23,263 nucleotides of DNA from an uncultured Clostridia bacterium (GCA_937915565.1 CALDMH010000074.1:1-23263), one strand, 5' to 3'. Positions 6,713 to 15,141 are shown, counted from the stretch's first letter. Numbers and translations are program-made. The notes: generated from the letters alone by a model not told the origin.

Positions 6713-8464
6713 ATGAGGGTTATGGAAAAAACGGAACAGAAGAAAAAGTTTATAACGGAAGAAAGGCTCGGTCGGCTTGCGCCGGCGATAATGTCGTCGC
6801 TCGCATTGGCTCTGGTGGTTTTCGTGGTTGCGCCGCTCGATATTTACGGCAGCAATTATGCGGAACTCGATTTCACCGTGGCCAATTTTGCTTTTTTCCT
6901 TATTTTGGGCGCGATTTTAACGGTGCTTTTGTTCGGCGGGCTGATGTTCCTTTTGCCGAGAAAGGCTTATAGGTTCGTTTTTGCTTTCACGGCGGCTACG
7001 GCGGCTCTTTTTATCCTACAACAAAACTTTTTCAATTTCGGAATGAACTCTCTCCCCGGCGACAAAATGGCGGGCGAAGTTCCCGAAACGTGGCAAATCG
7101 TCCTCGACCTTGCAATGTGGATTATCGTTTACGGCGGAGCGTTCTTTCTGGCGTTCTGGGTGAACGAAAAGGGCGATAAGGGCGATATAATCAAAACGAC
7201 GTCGCTCGTCGTTTCGTTTGCAATGCTCGCTTCGCAGGTTGCGGGAACGGTTTTCGTTATCGTAAACAGCAATTCCAAAAACGAAGCCAACATTCTTCAA
7301 GGTTCGGGTAAGCGCGAAAGAATGCTTATAAACACCGAGCGCGGATTTAACGAACTTGCTTCAAAAAATAACGTTTACGTGTTTTGTATAGACCGTTTCG
7401 ACGAGGAGTACGCCGAAAAAGCCTACAATTCCGACAACGAAATTTTCTCCGAATTTCAGGGTTTCACCTGGTATCGCGACCACGTTTCCAATTACGGACA
7501 CACTTTCCCCGCGATTGCCAATATGCTCACGGAGAAGAAATACGATATAAGAGAAAAGCGCGCGGAATTCCTCGATAAAGCTTACGAGGGCAACGATATT
7601 CCGCTCGATACGCTTCACGAGAAAAATTACGACGTGAATATTTACACGGTAAAATATTACGCGTTCACGAACGCGGAGCATTTGCCGTCTTACGTCAAAA
7701 ACGTTTCGAGGTCAACCGACGCCACCGACGGAAATATTTCTTTCGGCTTGTCGGCGCAGCTCGCGGGCTTTTCGCTTTATCGCGCCGCACCCCTCGTTTT
7801 AAAGCAGATATTCGATTCCGGAAGCACTTCGGACGTAAACTCAATCGTCAATAAAGTCGGCGCGGACGGTTACGACGAATGGGTGGGAACGAACGGTCAG
7901 GCGGAGCGTTTAGCCGAGAATAGTTTCAAAGTCGGCGAATCCGAAAAACAGTTCGCATTTATTCATTACGACGGAATGCACGACGTTTTGCAACTTTCAA
8001 ATCCGTTTATAAATTCCATTTTAACGAGGAACGTCGGCGTAGTGAATTCGTTTATAAAAGCTCTTAAAGACAACGGGCTTTACGAAAACGCGACGATAAT
8101 CGTCACGGGCGACCATTCGAGGCCTGTAAACGACCTTACGGAAGTGAACGGTTCGAGAAGAACGGCGTTTTTCTTCAAGCCGTCGGGGAAAAGCGAGGGT
8201 TTTGAAATTTCGGAAGCTCCCACTTCCCACGCCGATTTGTGGGCTACGATTTTCGCATCGGAAGGAATAGAAGGATACGAAGGCAAAGGCGTTCCCGTCA
8301 ACACGCTCGACGAAAATTCTTCCCGCGAAAGGATTTACACCTGGCACACTTACGCCACGGGTTCTTTGCACGAATACGTTTACGACATAAACGGAAAAGC
8401 GAGCGATTTTGAAAACTGGCACGAAATCAGCCACGAGTATTTGAGTAAATTTTTGATGAGTTAA
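6713..8464 (+). CDS. LtaS-like membrane protein with an extracellular alkaline-phosphatase/sulfatase-fold domain
   Basis: A 583-residue protein with five predicted N-terminal membrane helices (about 24-45, 55-80, 86-107, 126-150, 162-184) and a large outward-facing domain, the architecture of lipoteichoic acid synthases and related phosphoglycerol or phosphoethanolamine transferases. Expected metal and catalytic residues of the alkaline phosphatase superfamily are visible: Asp227 in CIDRFD, a candidate Thr nucleophile at 264 in YGHTFPAI, His418 and His423 in IHYDGMHD, Asp467-His468 in VTGDHSRP, and His506 in TSHADLW. It may transfer a phosphoglycerol-like group onto a lipid or glycan outside the cell. 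The substrate is not shown by sequence; phosphatase or sulfatase action is the alternative. It is the first gene of the operon, 10 bases before the YidC fusion. The ATG at 6722 is an alternative start; neither has a strong ribosome binding site. Confidence 0.75.
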   Translation: MRVMEKTEQKKKFITEERLGRLAPAIMSSLALALVVFVVAPLDIYGSNYAELDFTVANFAFFLILGAILTVLLFGGLMFLLPRKAYRFVFAFTAATAALFILQQNFFNFGMNSLPGDKMAGEVPETWQIVLDLAMWIIVYGGAFFLAFWVNEKGDKGDIIKTTSLVVSFAMLASQVAGTVFVIVNSNSKNEANILQGSGKRERMLINTERGFNELASKNNVYVFCIDRFDEEYAEKAYNSDNEIFSEFQGFTWYRDHVSNYGHTFPAIANMLTEKKYDIREKRAEFLDKAYEGNDIPLDTLHEKNYDVNIYTVKYYAFTNAEHLPSYVKNVSRSTDATDGNISFGLSAQLAGFSLYRAAPLVLKQIFDSGSTSDVNSIVNKVGADGYDEWVGTNGQAERLAENSFKVGESEKQFAFIHYDGMHDVLQLSNPFINSILTRNVGVVNSFIKALKDNGLYENATIIVTGDHSRPVNDLTEVNGSRRTAFFFKPSGKSEGFEISEAPTSHADLWATIFASEGIEGYEGKGVPVNTLDENSSRERIYTWHTYATGSLHEYVYDINGKASDFENWHEISHEYLSKFLMS

Positions 8465-8474
8465 GGAGAGGGGT

Positions 8475-10583
8475 ATGTCGACGATTCTTTATTATATCAG
8501 CGTTCCTTTCGGATATTTGATGAAATGGTGCTGGCAGCTTACGGGAAATTACGGGTTGGCGATTATTCTTTTCACCTTAGCCACGAAAATCGTTTTGATG
8601 CCGCTTTCCGTCTGGATTCAGAAAAATTCCATAATAATGGTAAAAATTCAGCCGGAAATCAACTTTTTAAAAGCGAGAATGTTCGGCAATTTCGACGCGA
8701 TTGCGGACGGACAAGCCGAGATATTCAAAAGGGAAAAATATCACCCGATGATAACCATAATACCGCTTATTTTGCAAGTGGTATTGCTTCTTGCGGTGGT
8801 TGAAATAATTTATCACCCGTTCAATTATCTTTTCGGATATTCCGCCGAAACGATAGACGCTTTGGCGGCGGTTGCGGGGCTCGATTCGTCCTCATCCACT
8901 TGCCAGCTTAAAATCGTCGAAATGATGCAAACGGGCGAGTTTATGAGTCTTGCGGGCGCTTCGTCCGTGTCCGGCATTTCCGAAATAGTTACGAAGGCGA
9001 ATTCGCTCGGCCTCGGATTTTTAGGGTTTAACCTTTCGTATATACCCGCCGAGGAATGGGGAATTTACGTAATAGTCGCTATTCTTGCGGGCGCGTCGTC
9101 GTTCGTTATGTGTTTAACGCAAAACGTTTCAAACGTTTTGCAGCACGAGCAGAACAAACTCAATCAGTACGGAATAATGGCTTTGAGCATAGCCCTGTCG
9201 CTTTATCTCGGCCTTTTCGTTCCTGCTGGCACTGCGCTTTATTGGATTGCAAGCAACCTTATGTCCATCGGCGTTATGTATTTGCTTAACTGGCTCATCA
9301 ACCCGAAGAAGTACGTCGATTACGAGGCTTTGGAGGAGAGCAGAAAAGCTCTTGCGGAGGCGAAGGCTTTCGGCGCGGAAAGCAAAAAAGATAACGATTA
9401 CAAACAAAACAAAAAACGCGAAAAAGCCGACTATAAGAAATTTAAAGGCATCGCGAACAAACATATCGTGTTTTATTCGGAAAAAAGCGGCTTTTATAAA
9501 TATTACAAGGATATAATCGCCGAACTTTTAAAGAAATCCAACCTCACGATTCATTACGTTACGAACGACCCGAACGACGTGATTTTTAAAATCGCCGAAA
9601 ACGAGCCGAGAATAAAGCCTTACTATATCGGTCTTAAAAAGCTCGTAACGCTTATGATGTTTTTGGAAACGGATATGTTCGTTATGACGACGCCGGATTT
9701 GAACACTTATTACTTAAAGCGTTCGTTCATAAAAAAGGACGTCGAGTACGTTTACGTTCCGCACGATACGATGAGCACGTTTTACGGATTCAACGAGGGC
9801 GCGTTCGATAATTTCGACACCGTTTTTTGTTCGGGCGAGCATATAAAGGAAGAATTGAGAAAAACCGAAGAGGTTTACGGGCTTCCGAAGAAAACCCTCG
9901 TGGAGTTCGGCTTCCCGCTTTCCGATTATCTCGAAGAGATGGGTAATAAAGCCAACGAAGAAAGGAAGAAAAATCCGAAGCCTTATAAGCAGGTGCTTAT
10001 CGCTCCGTCGTGGCAGGAGGACAACCTCCTCGATTCCTGCGCGGACGATTTAATCGAGTCGCTTTACGGCGAGGGATATAAAATAATAGTCCGTCCGCAT
10101 CCGGAATACGTCAAGCGTTACGGCGCAAGGCTTTCCGCCTTTATCGACAAGTATAAGGACAGGGACGAAAGCAAACTCGTTTTTGAAACCGATTTCTCGG
10201 CTAACGAATCGGTGTATTCCTCCGATATTCTCATAACGGATTGGTCGGGCGTCGGGCCGGAATTCGCTTTTGCGACGAAGCGCCCTGCGATATTCGTCAA
10301 CACGAAGCCGAAATGCGGAAACCCGAACTGGGAAAAGGTCGGGCTTAAACCGGTTGAAATGACGCTTCGCGGCGAAGTCGGCGTGAACGTCGAAAAATCG
10401 GAGGCAAAGAACGTCAAAGCGGTCGTCGAAAAACTTCTCGGCGAAGAGGAGATTTACGGCAAGAAAATCGCGGAGATTTACGAGGAATTTATTTATAATC
10501 ACGGAACTGCCGGCGAAAAAGGCGCGAAATATATTCTCACGTCGCTCGCGGCAAAAGCCAAACAAAAAAAAGATAAAGAATAA
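8475..10583 (+). CDS. Fusion protein: YidC/Oxa1 membrane insertase domain joined to a CDP-glycerol glycerophosphotransferase (TagB/TagF) domain
   Basis: A single 702-residue reading frame. Residues 1-280 are YidC-like: first helix, then ILFTLATKIVLMPLSVWIQ with Lys38 where insertases keep the positively charged groove residue, a cytoplasmic hairpin (about 56-90), and the typical late helix FVPAGTALYWIASNLMSI (248-265). A charged, Lys-rich linker (285-328) follows. Residues 329-690 match the CDP-glycerol glycerophosphotransferase family: VPHDTMS (428-434), APSWQ (510-514), RPHPEY (540-545) and DILITDWSGVGPEFAFA (584-600). These enzymes add glycerol-phosphate to teichoic-acid precursors on the inner membrane face, and the domain's position after the last YidC helix fits a cytoplasmic location. 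GGAGAGGGG precedes the ATG. No frameshift or internal start separates the halves. YidC may serve as a membrane anchor or as an insertase for partner proteins; both are inference. Confidence 0.85.
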   Translation: MSTILYYISVPFGYLMKWCWQLTGNYGLAIILFTLATKIVLMPLSVWIQKNSIIMVKIQPEINFLKARMFGNFDAIADGQAEIFKREKYHPMITIIPLILQVVLLLAVVEIIYHPFNYLFGYSAETIDALAAVAGLDSSSSTCQLKIVEMMQTGEFMSLAGASSVSGISEIVTKANSLGLGFLGFNLSYIPAEEWGIYVIVAILAGASSFVMCLTQNVSNVLQHEQNKLNQYGIMALSIALSLYLGLFVPAGTALYWIASNLMSIGVMYLLNWLINPKKYVDYEALEESRKALAEAKAFGAESKKDNDYKQNKKREKADYKKFKGIANKHIVFYSEKSGFYKYYKDIIAELLKKSNLTIHYVTNDPNDVIFKIAENEPRIKPYYIGLKKLVTLMMFLETDMFVMTTPDLNTYYLKRSFIKKDVEYVYVPHDTMSTFYGFNEGAFDNFDTVFCSGEHIKEELRKTEEVYGLPKKTLVEFGFPLSDYLEEMGNKANEERKKNPKPYKQVLIAPSWQEDNLLDSCADDLIESLYGEGYKIIVRPHPEYVKRYGARLSAFIDKYKDRDESKLVFETDFSANESVYSSDILITDWSGVGPEFAFATKRPAIFVNTKPKCGNPNWEKVGLKPVEMTLRGEVGVNVEKSEAKNVKAVVEKLLGEEEIYGKKIAEIYEEFIYNHGTAGEKGAKYILTSLAAKAKQKKDKE

Positions 10584-10595
10584 GGAGTTTTACGT

Positions 10596-10868
10596 ATGTT
10601 GGTAAATTTATTGTATCTCGACCCTGCGGCAACCACCGCAATAATAACCGCCGCTTCCACGATAATCGCCGCCGTCGGCGCAACCTTTATCATAAAGTGG
10701 AGAAAGCTTAAAAAGAGCGTGTCCAAAACCTTCCATATCGACGAAAACGCTAAAAAGGAAGTTGAGGACGAACTCGTTATAACCGACGAAACGCTCGCGG
10801 AGCAGGCAAAGGGAGAAGCCGCCGCAACCGAAACCGCCGAAAAAGAAAGCGATAAAGCAGACAAATAA
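10596..10868 (+). CDS. Small single-pass membrane protein with acidic Ala/Glu/Lys tail
   Basis: A 90-residue protein that I cannot assign to a family. One hydrophobic helix (about residues 10-34) is followed by a basic stretch (KWRKLKKSVSKTF) and a cytoplasmic-looking acidic tail rich in Ala, Glu and Lys (about 49-90). By the positive-inside rule the C-terminus should be in the cytoplasm. AAGGAG, overlapping the stop of the YidC fusion, lies 8 bases before the ATG, and the gap to the fusion is 12 bases, so the two are probably translated together. The tail resembles in composition the C-terminal tail of the next gene's flavoprotein. A scaffold or accessory subunit of the polymer machinery, or a client of the YidC domain, are possible roles; neither is shown by sequence. 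Confidence 0.75.
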   Translation: MLVNLLYLDPAATTAIITAASTIIAAVGATFIIKWRKLKKSVSKTFHIDENAKKEVEDELVITDETLAEQAKGEAAATETAEKESDKADK

Positions 10869-10897
10869 GTCTAAAAAATATATGACGAGAGGTTGAA

Positions 10898-12568
10898 ATG
10901 AATAAAACCGCGATAATCATCGGCGCAGGTCCTGCGGGGCTTACCGCCGCTTACGAACTTCTGACGAAATCGAAAGATATAACCCCGATAATCCTCGAAG
11001 CGGAGGATTTTATCGGCGGTATATCGAGAACGGCCACCTACAAAGGCAACAGAATGGATATAGGCGGACACAGATTTTTCTCGAAGGACGACAGAGTCGT
11101 AAATTTATGGACGAAGTTTTTGCCCGTTCAGGGCGCGCCGTCCGTGGACGATAAAATTCTCGGCAGAGAAAAACCGCTCGTCGAAGGCGGGCCGGACCCT
11201 GAAAAAACCGACGAAGTAATGCTCGTAAGGGACAGGCTTTCGAGAATAATTTTCCTGCATAAGTTTTTCGATTACCCGATTTCTTTAAAGGCGAGTACCT
11301 TTATAAATATGGGCTTTTTCAGGACGATGCAGGCTGGCTTCGGTTATATCGGCAGTTGTATTCATAAAAGAAAGGAAGACAATCTCGAAAACTTTTATAT
11401 AAACAGGTTCGGCAAGCCGCTTTACGAGATGTTCTTTATGGATTACACCGAAAAACTTTGGGGTGTTCACCCGCGCGATATTTCGGCGGACTGGGGCGCG
11501 CAAAGGGTAAAGGGTTTGTCCATAAAAAAAGCTATCGCAAACGCGCTTTCCAAGCCTTTCCGCAAAAAGACGGATAAAGTTGAAACGAGCCTTATCGAAC
11601 AGTATTATTATCCGAAAAAAGGTCCGGGGCAACTTTACGAGGAAATGGCGGACGAGATAATTCGCCTCGGCGGAAAAATCGTTAAAAATTCCGTCGTTAA
11701 AAAAGTCGTTTTGGAAAACGGGAAAATCAAATCCGTAATAGCGGAAGAAAACGGCGAGGAAAAGGAGTACGTCGGCGATTATTTCATTTCCTCGATGCCG
11801 ATAAAGGACTTGATTGAAGCCGTCGGCAAGGAAAATTGCGGCGACGACGTTTATCGTATCGCCACCGAACTTCCTTACCGCGATTTCATAACGGTAGGTC
11901 TTCTTCTCGATAAGTTGAAGGTGAAAAACAAAACCAAAATTAAAACGCTCAACGATATAGTTCCCGATTGCTGGATTTACGTTCAGGACAGGGACGTAAG
12001 GCTCGGCCGTATTCAGATTTTCAACAACTGGTCGCCTTATATGGTTGAGGATTGCGAGCATAAAGTTTGGATAGGTCTTGAATATTTCTGCTCCGAGGGC
12101 GACAAAATGTGGACCGCGCCCGACGAGAAGTTTATGAGTTTTGCGGCGGACGAACTCGTTAAAATAGGCGTAATCGAATCGAAAGAAAACGTTCTCGATT
12201 CCACGATAATTCACGTTAAAAAGGCATATCCCGCCTATTTCGGAACTTATGCGGAATTCGATAAGGTAAAAGATTATCTCAACGGTTTGAGTAATCTTTG
12301 GTGCGTCGGCAGAAACGGTCAGCACAGATATAACAATATGGACCATTCTATGGTCACGTCGATGGTCGCTTGCGACGAAATAATCAACGGAAAAACGGAT
12401 AAAACCGAGCTTTGGGGCGTGAATACCGAAAAAGAGTATCACGAGATAAAATCCGAAGAAGGCAAAGAAGGCGGCGCAGCCGACAAAGCGGAAGCAAGCA
12501 AAGAAGGCGTTGAAGCCGAAAAAACGGAAGTAAACGAAGAAAACGGCGCAGCCGAAAAAACGGAATAA
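10898..12568 (+). CDS. FAD/NAD(P)-binding oxidoreductase related to UDP-galactopyranose mutase and amine oxidases
   Basis: A 556-residue flavoprotein. The N-terminus has the dinucleotide-binding fold AIIIGAGPAGLTAAYEL (5-21), an acidic ribose-binding residue in LEAEDFIGG and the mutase/oxidase-like IGGHRFFS (54-61). The C-terminal FAD contacts include NLWCVGRNGQHRYNNMDHSM. The family includes UDP-galactopyranose mutase and protoporphyrinogen-oxidase-like enzymes. Within a polymer operon, sugar-nucleotide ring contraction (UDP-Galp to UDP-Galf) is a reasonable guess, but the protein is longer than typical Glf and sequence alone does not prove the reaction. Residues 518-556 form a low-complexity Glu/Lys/Ala tail with partial repeats (EKTE occurs twice), unusual for this family. 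GAGAGG lies 5 bases before the ATG. Confidence 0.7.
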   Translation: MNKTAIIIGAGPAGLTAAYELLTKSKDITPIILEAEDFIGGISRTATYKGNRMDIGGHRFFSKDDRVVNLWTKFLPVQGAPSVDDKILGREKPLVEGGPDPEKTDEVMLVRDRLSRIIFLHKFFDYPISLKASTFINMGFFRTMQAGFGYIGSCIHKRKEDNLENFYINRFGKPLYEMFFMDYTEKLWGVHPRDISADWGAQRVKGLSIKKAIANALSKPFRKKTDKVETSLIEQYYYPKKGPGQLYEEMADEIIRLGGKIVKNSVVKKVVLENGKIKSVIAEENGEEKEYVGDYFISSMPIKDLIEAVGKENCGDDVYRIATELPYRDFITVGLLLDKLKVKNKTKIKTLNDIVPDCWIYVQDRDVRLGRIQIFNNWSPYMVEDCEHKVWIGLEYFCSEGDKMWTAPDEKFMSFAADELVKIGVIESKENVLDSTIIHVKKAYPAYFGTYAEFDKVKDYLNGLSNLWCVGRNGQHRYNNMDHSMVTSMVACDEIINGKTDKTELWGVNTEKEYHEIKSEEGKEGGAADKAEASKEGVEAEKTEVNEENGAAEKTE

Positions 12569-12591
12569 ATTCAGAGATTCAGGAGTTTTTT

Positions 12592-14340
12592 ATGTCCGAA
12601 ATTGTAAGCCCGAGCGTTATTTCCGAAACGGGGCGCATAGACGTTAAAGAATACTTTTTCAAGGTTCTGAAATATATAGGTCTTTTCCTTGCGTTGACGG
12701 TCGTCACGACGATATTCTTTTATATCGTCAAACCGTTGTACGAGTTCGAGGGCAGGAAGGGCGCGGTTGCGCAATGTATCGGCGTTGCGGGGTTCGTTAT
12801 AGTAATTCTCGTTGCCGCATACTGCAAAATAAAAGGCGAAATGACGCCCGACGTACTGTTGAAACTCATTTTGATAAGCGGCTATATATTGAGGCTGGCT
12901 TATATGCTTGCAACGCCCGTGAACGTCCGTCAGCACGACACGTATAACGGGGATTTAACCGGACACGAGGCTTACGCTTGGATAATTTATTCGACGGGCA
13001 AGCTTCCCACAACGAATAATTATCAGTTTTATCATCCGCCGCTCAATGCGTTTATTCAGGCAACGTTTATGCGCGTTACGAACGGTTTAACCGAAATTTT
13101 ACAGTCCGTTTTCGGGCTTGGGGACGTAATTCCGTCCAAATATCTGGCCGCGATGCCGAAGGTCACTTCAACGCGTTACGTCGGGCTTACGGAGTATAGA
13201 TATTATCTTTATTCGACGACGCAAATTCTTGCGGTAACGTGGTCGGTTATAACTATGATTGCGCTCGTAAAAACCCTCAAACTTTTCGGGTTAAAGGGTT
13301 ACACGCTCGCGGCGTTTTCCGCGCTCGTCGTGTTTTTCCCGAGGCATATTCAGTTTTCGGGGCAGGTGAATAACGACGCGCTTGCTTATATGTTCCAGAT
13401 GCTTGCCGTTTACTATTGTTTAAGGTGGTGGAAAACGGGGCGGAAGCTTTACGATTTGTTGTTGTGTTCGCTTTGCGTGGGGCTCGGAATGATGGCGAAA
13501 ATCTCGGCGGCGGTGATATGTCTGCCGATAGGTTGCGTGTTCGTTTACGAGTTCGTAAAGGAAATCGTAGACGCGGTTTCCGCAAAGAAAAAAGGCGAAA
13601 AGAATCCTTGGCGTTCGGTGATTTATATTTCCGCCTGCTACGTTTTGTTCTTATGTCTTTGCGCTCCGTTGGGGCTTTGGTTTCAGGTTTACGCAAATAA
13701 AACGTTCGGGCAAGGCTTCGGTTTCGTTTTCTCGGGGCTTAATCCGGCTCTCAAAACGAACCATCACAGTTTATTTGAAAGGTTGTTTTTAACCTTCGAT
13801 TTGAACGAGCTTTTCGGAAGCGTTTATTGTATTCCGTTCTGCGATATGAAAGGCGAAACGATTGTCGCTTACAATAACTACAATTTGCCTTTGTATCTTA
13901 TTCGTTCGTCGCTGTTTGGCGAGTTTAATAATTATAAGGGCGGGGAGTGTTTCTCGTCGCTCGCATACGTTTGCGCGCTCGTTTCGGTGATTTTAATGAT
14001 AATAATGCTCGTTTATTGCGTCGTATTGTTCTTTAAAAACGGCAAAAAATTTGAAACGGACAACGCGGGGCTTAAAGATATGGCGTTTATCGCCGTGCTC
14101 GTTTTAACTTGTTTAATTTCCGAAACGTCGTTTTACGTTAAGATGCCTTATGCCTGTACGATGGATTTCCGTTATATTATGCCGATTATCCTCGGGTTTG
14201 CAATGGCGTTTTATTACGCCCGCAGGCGAGTTATTGCGGCCAAAACGGAATTCGGGAACACGCTCGTGTTTTTAACGACGTCTTTTGTCGTCGCCACGCT
14301 CGTTCTCACGACGTTGTTTTATCTCGTTTGCAGCGTTTAA
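12592..14340 (+). CDS. GT-C fold membrane glycosyltransferase (PMT/ArnT-like, GT39-type)
   Basis: A 582-residue protein with about 11-12 membrane segments. After the first helices, a non-cytoplasmic loop carries RQHDTYNG (113-120), with His-Asp in the place of the catalytic acidic residue of GT-C enzymes, then GHEAYAWIIYSTGKLP and FYHPPLNAF (146-154), the pattern seen in PMT, ArnT and related transferases. Such enzymes use polyprenyl-phosphate-linked sugars on the outer membrane face and transfer them to protein, lipid or glycan. AGGAG lies 7 bases before the ATG, and the gene follows the flavoprotein by 23 bases. The GtrA-type protein just downstream would be a natural partner for supplying lipid-linked sugar. 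Donor and acceptor are not known. Confidence 0.8.
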   Translation: MSEIVSPSVISETGRIDVKEYFFKVLKYIGLFLALTVVTTIFFYIVKPLYEFEGRKGAVAQCIGVAGFVIVILVAAYCKIKGEMTPDVLLKLILISGYILRLAYMLATPVNVRQHDTYNGDLTGHEAYAWIIYSTGKLPTTNNYQFYHPPLNAFIQATFMRVTNGLTEILQSVFGLGDVIPSKYLAAMPKVTSTRYVGLTEYRYYLYSTTQILAVTWSVITMIALVKTLKLFGLKGYTLAAFSALVVFFPRHIQFSGQVNNDALAYMFQMLAVYYCLRWWKTGRKLYDLLLCSLCVGLGMMAKISAAVICLPIGCVFVYEFVKEIVDAVSAKKKGEKNPWRSVIYISACYVLFLCLCAPLGLWFQVYANKTFGQGFGFVFSGLNPALKTNHHSLFERLFLTFDLNELFGSVYCIPFCDMKGETIVAYNNYNLPLYLIRSSLFGEFNNYKGGECFSSLAYVCALVSVILMIIMLVYCVVLFFKNGKKFETDNAGLKDMAFIAVLVLTCLISETSFYVKMPYACTMDFRYIMPIILGFAMAFYYARRRVIAAKTEFGNTLVFLTTSFVVATLVLTTLFYLVCSV

Positions 14341-14373
14341 AAACGACGCTTTTTTAGTCGGATAGGAGTAATT

Positions 14374-14874
14374 ATGGAAGAAGAACAGAAAAACGAAACG
14401 CGCGTGAAACAAACGAAAAAGGAATTATTCTGGGAAATATTCAGGTTTTTAATCGTCGGCGGAACGGCTACGGTCGTCGATTACGCCGTCGCTTACGTTT
14501 TCATTCATTGGCTTTTGCCGCCCGCGCTCATTGGCGAAAATTTCTCGCTTATTGTGTCCACGGCAATGGGCTTTTGCGGCGGCTTAATCGTCAACTGGTT
14601 GCTTTCCGTTTCTTTCGTGTTTAAACAGGTAACCGACGAAAAGAAGTCGAAATCGAAAAAATCCTTTTTGATTTTCACGATTATAGGGCTTATCGGGCTT
14701 GCGATAACGCAGGTGGGAATGCACCTCGGCGTAATAATTTTGCCGGAAGTAACGTTGTTCGGCGTGGAAAAGTTTTTGGGCGAAAGCTGGAACTGGTGGA
14801 TAAGCAAAGTCGTTATGACGTGCATAGTTCTCGTGTGGAATTACGTCGGCAGAAAACTTTTGGTTTTCAAGTGA
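14374..14874 (+). CDS. GtrA family membrane protein
   Basis: A 166-residue protein with four membrane helices and the GtrA signature: FLIVGGTATVVDYAVAYVF after a charged N-terminus, then STAMGFCGGLIVNWLLSVSFVF, and the ending VWNYVGRKLLVF. GtrA proteins are thought to flip or otherwise handle polyprenyl-phosphate-linked sugars, classically beside a GT2 (GtrB) and a GT-C (GtrC) enzyme. Here a GT-C gene is adjacent but no GtrB-type GT2 is present in the operon, so the lipid-linked sugar must be made by an enzyme coded elsewhere. The loop between helices 2 and 3 is Lys/Ser-rich. ATAGGAG lies 6 bases before the ATG. It is the last gene of the operon, followed by a strong terminator. Confidence 0.9.
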   Translation: MEEEQKNETRVKQTKKELFWEIFRFLIVGGTATVVDYAVAYVFIHWLLPPALIGENFSLIVSTAMGFCGGLIVNWLLSVSFVFKQVTDEKKSKSKKSFLIFTIIGLIGLAITQVGMHLGVIILPEVTLFGVEKFLGESWNWWISKVVMTCIVLVWNYVGRKLLVFK

Positions 14875-14906
14875 GAGTCTGTCGTTTCACGAAAAATTTA
14901 AAACGT

Positions 14907-14938
14907 AAAAAAGACAGGTTTTTCACCTGTCTTTTTTT
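14907..14938. terminator. Bidirectional rho-independent terminator after gtrA
   Basis: AGACAGGT (14912-14919) and ACCTGTCT (14925-14932) form a perfect stem with loop TTTTC, extended by A-run/T-run pairing. Seven T's follow on the plus strand and an equivalent T-run on the minus strand, so it can end both the polymer operon and a minus-strand transcript from the promoter at 15071-15098. Confidence 0.85.
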
Positions 14939-15064
14939 ATGGCGAATACGCAGAAAAATTTTTTAATCGATATTTTGAACATAAAAAACGTAAAAAACGT
15001 TCCCGACGGCATAATCAACTCATACGAAATAAATCCGAAGTTTGAATCCGTCGGCAACGCTTCT
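14907..15064 (-). ncRNA. Candidate small RNA between gtrA and the mobile remnant
   Basis: A strong minus-strand promoter (15071-15098) would start a transcript near 15064 that ends about 155 bases later at the bidirectional terminator. No convincing protein is encoded: the best minus-strand frame (15012 to 14923, 29 codons) has no ribosome binding site and ends inside the terminator. The transcript can form an 11-bp stem with one mismatch between plus-strand 14999-15009 and 15048-15058 (core CCGACGG/CCGTCGG). It matches no RNA family I recognise. The call rests on promoter plus stem plus terminator only. A plus-strand frame of 50 codons (14939-15091) crosses the same interval but starts in the T-run without a ribosome binding site. 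Confidence 0.4.
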
Positions 15065-15070
15065 AGTATT

Positions 15071-15098
15071 ATTATATCACACAGTGTTTAAAATGCAA
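15071..15098 (-). promoter_or_regulatory. Strong minus-strand promoter with extended -10
   Basis: Read on the minus strand: TTGCAT (15098-15093), a 16-bp spacer and TATAAT (15076-15071), with TG one base before the -10 (extended -10). It points toward the 3' end of gtrA and would drive the candidate small RNA. Confidence 0.6.
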
Positions 15099-15141
15099 CC
15101 AAAAATGAACATATCTTTAAAACGGTGCGAAAAAAATGTAA

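Noticed and set aside
11285..12442. Long 385-codon minus-strand frame opposite the flavoprotein gene
   Set aside because: The sense strand encodes a clear flavoprotein with FAD motifs; the antisense frame is long because of codon bias and shows no recognisable domain or ribosome binding site.
14939..15091. Plus-strand frame of 50 codons starting in the terminator T-run
   Set aside because: No ribosome binding site, no recognisable family, and it overlaps the stronger small-RNA model on the other strand. Its codon use is host-like, so a truncated gene remnant cannot be fully excluded.
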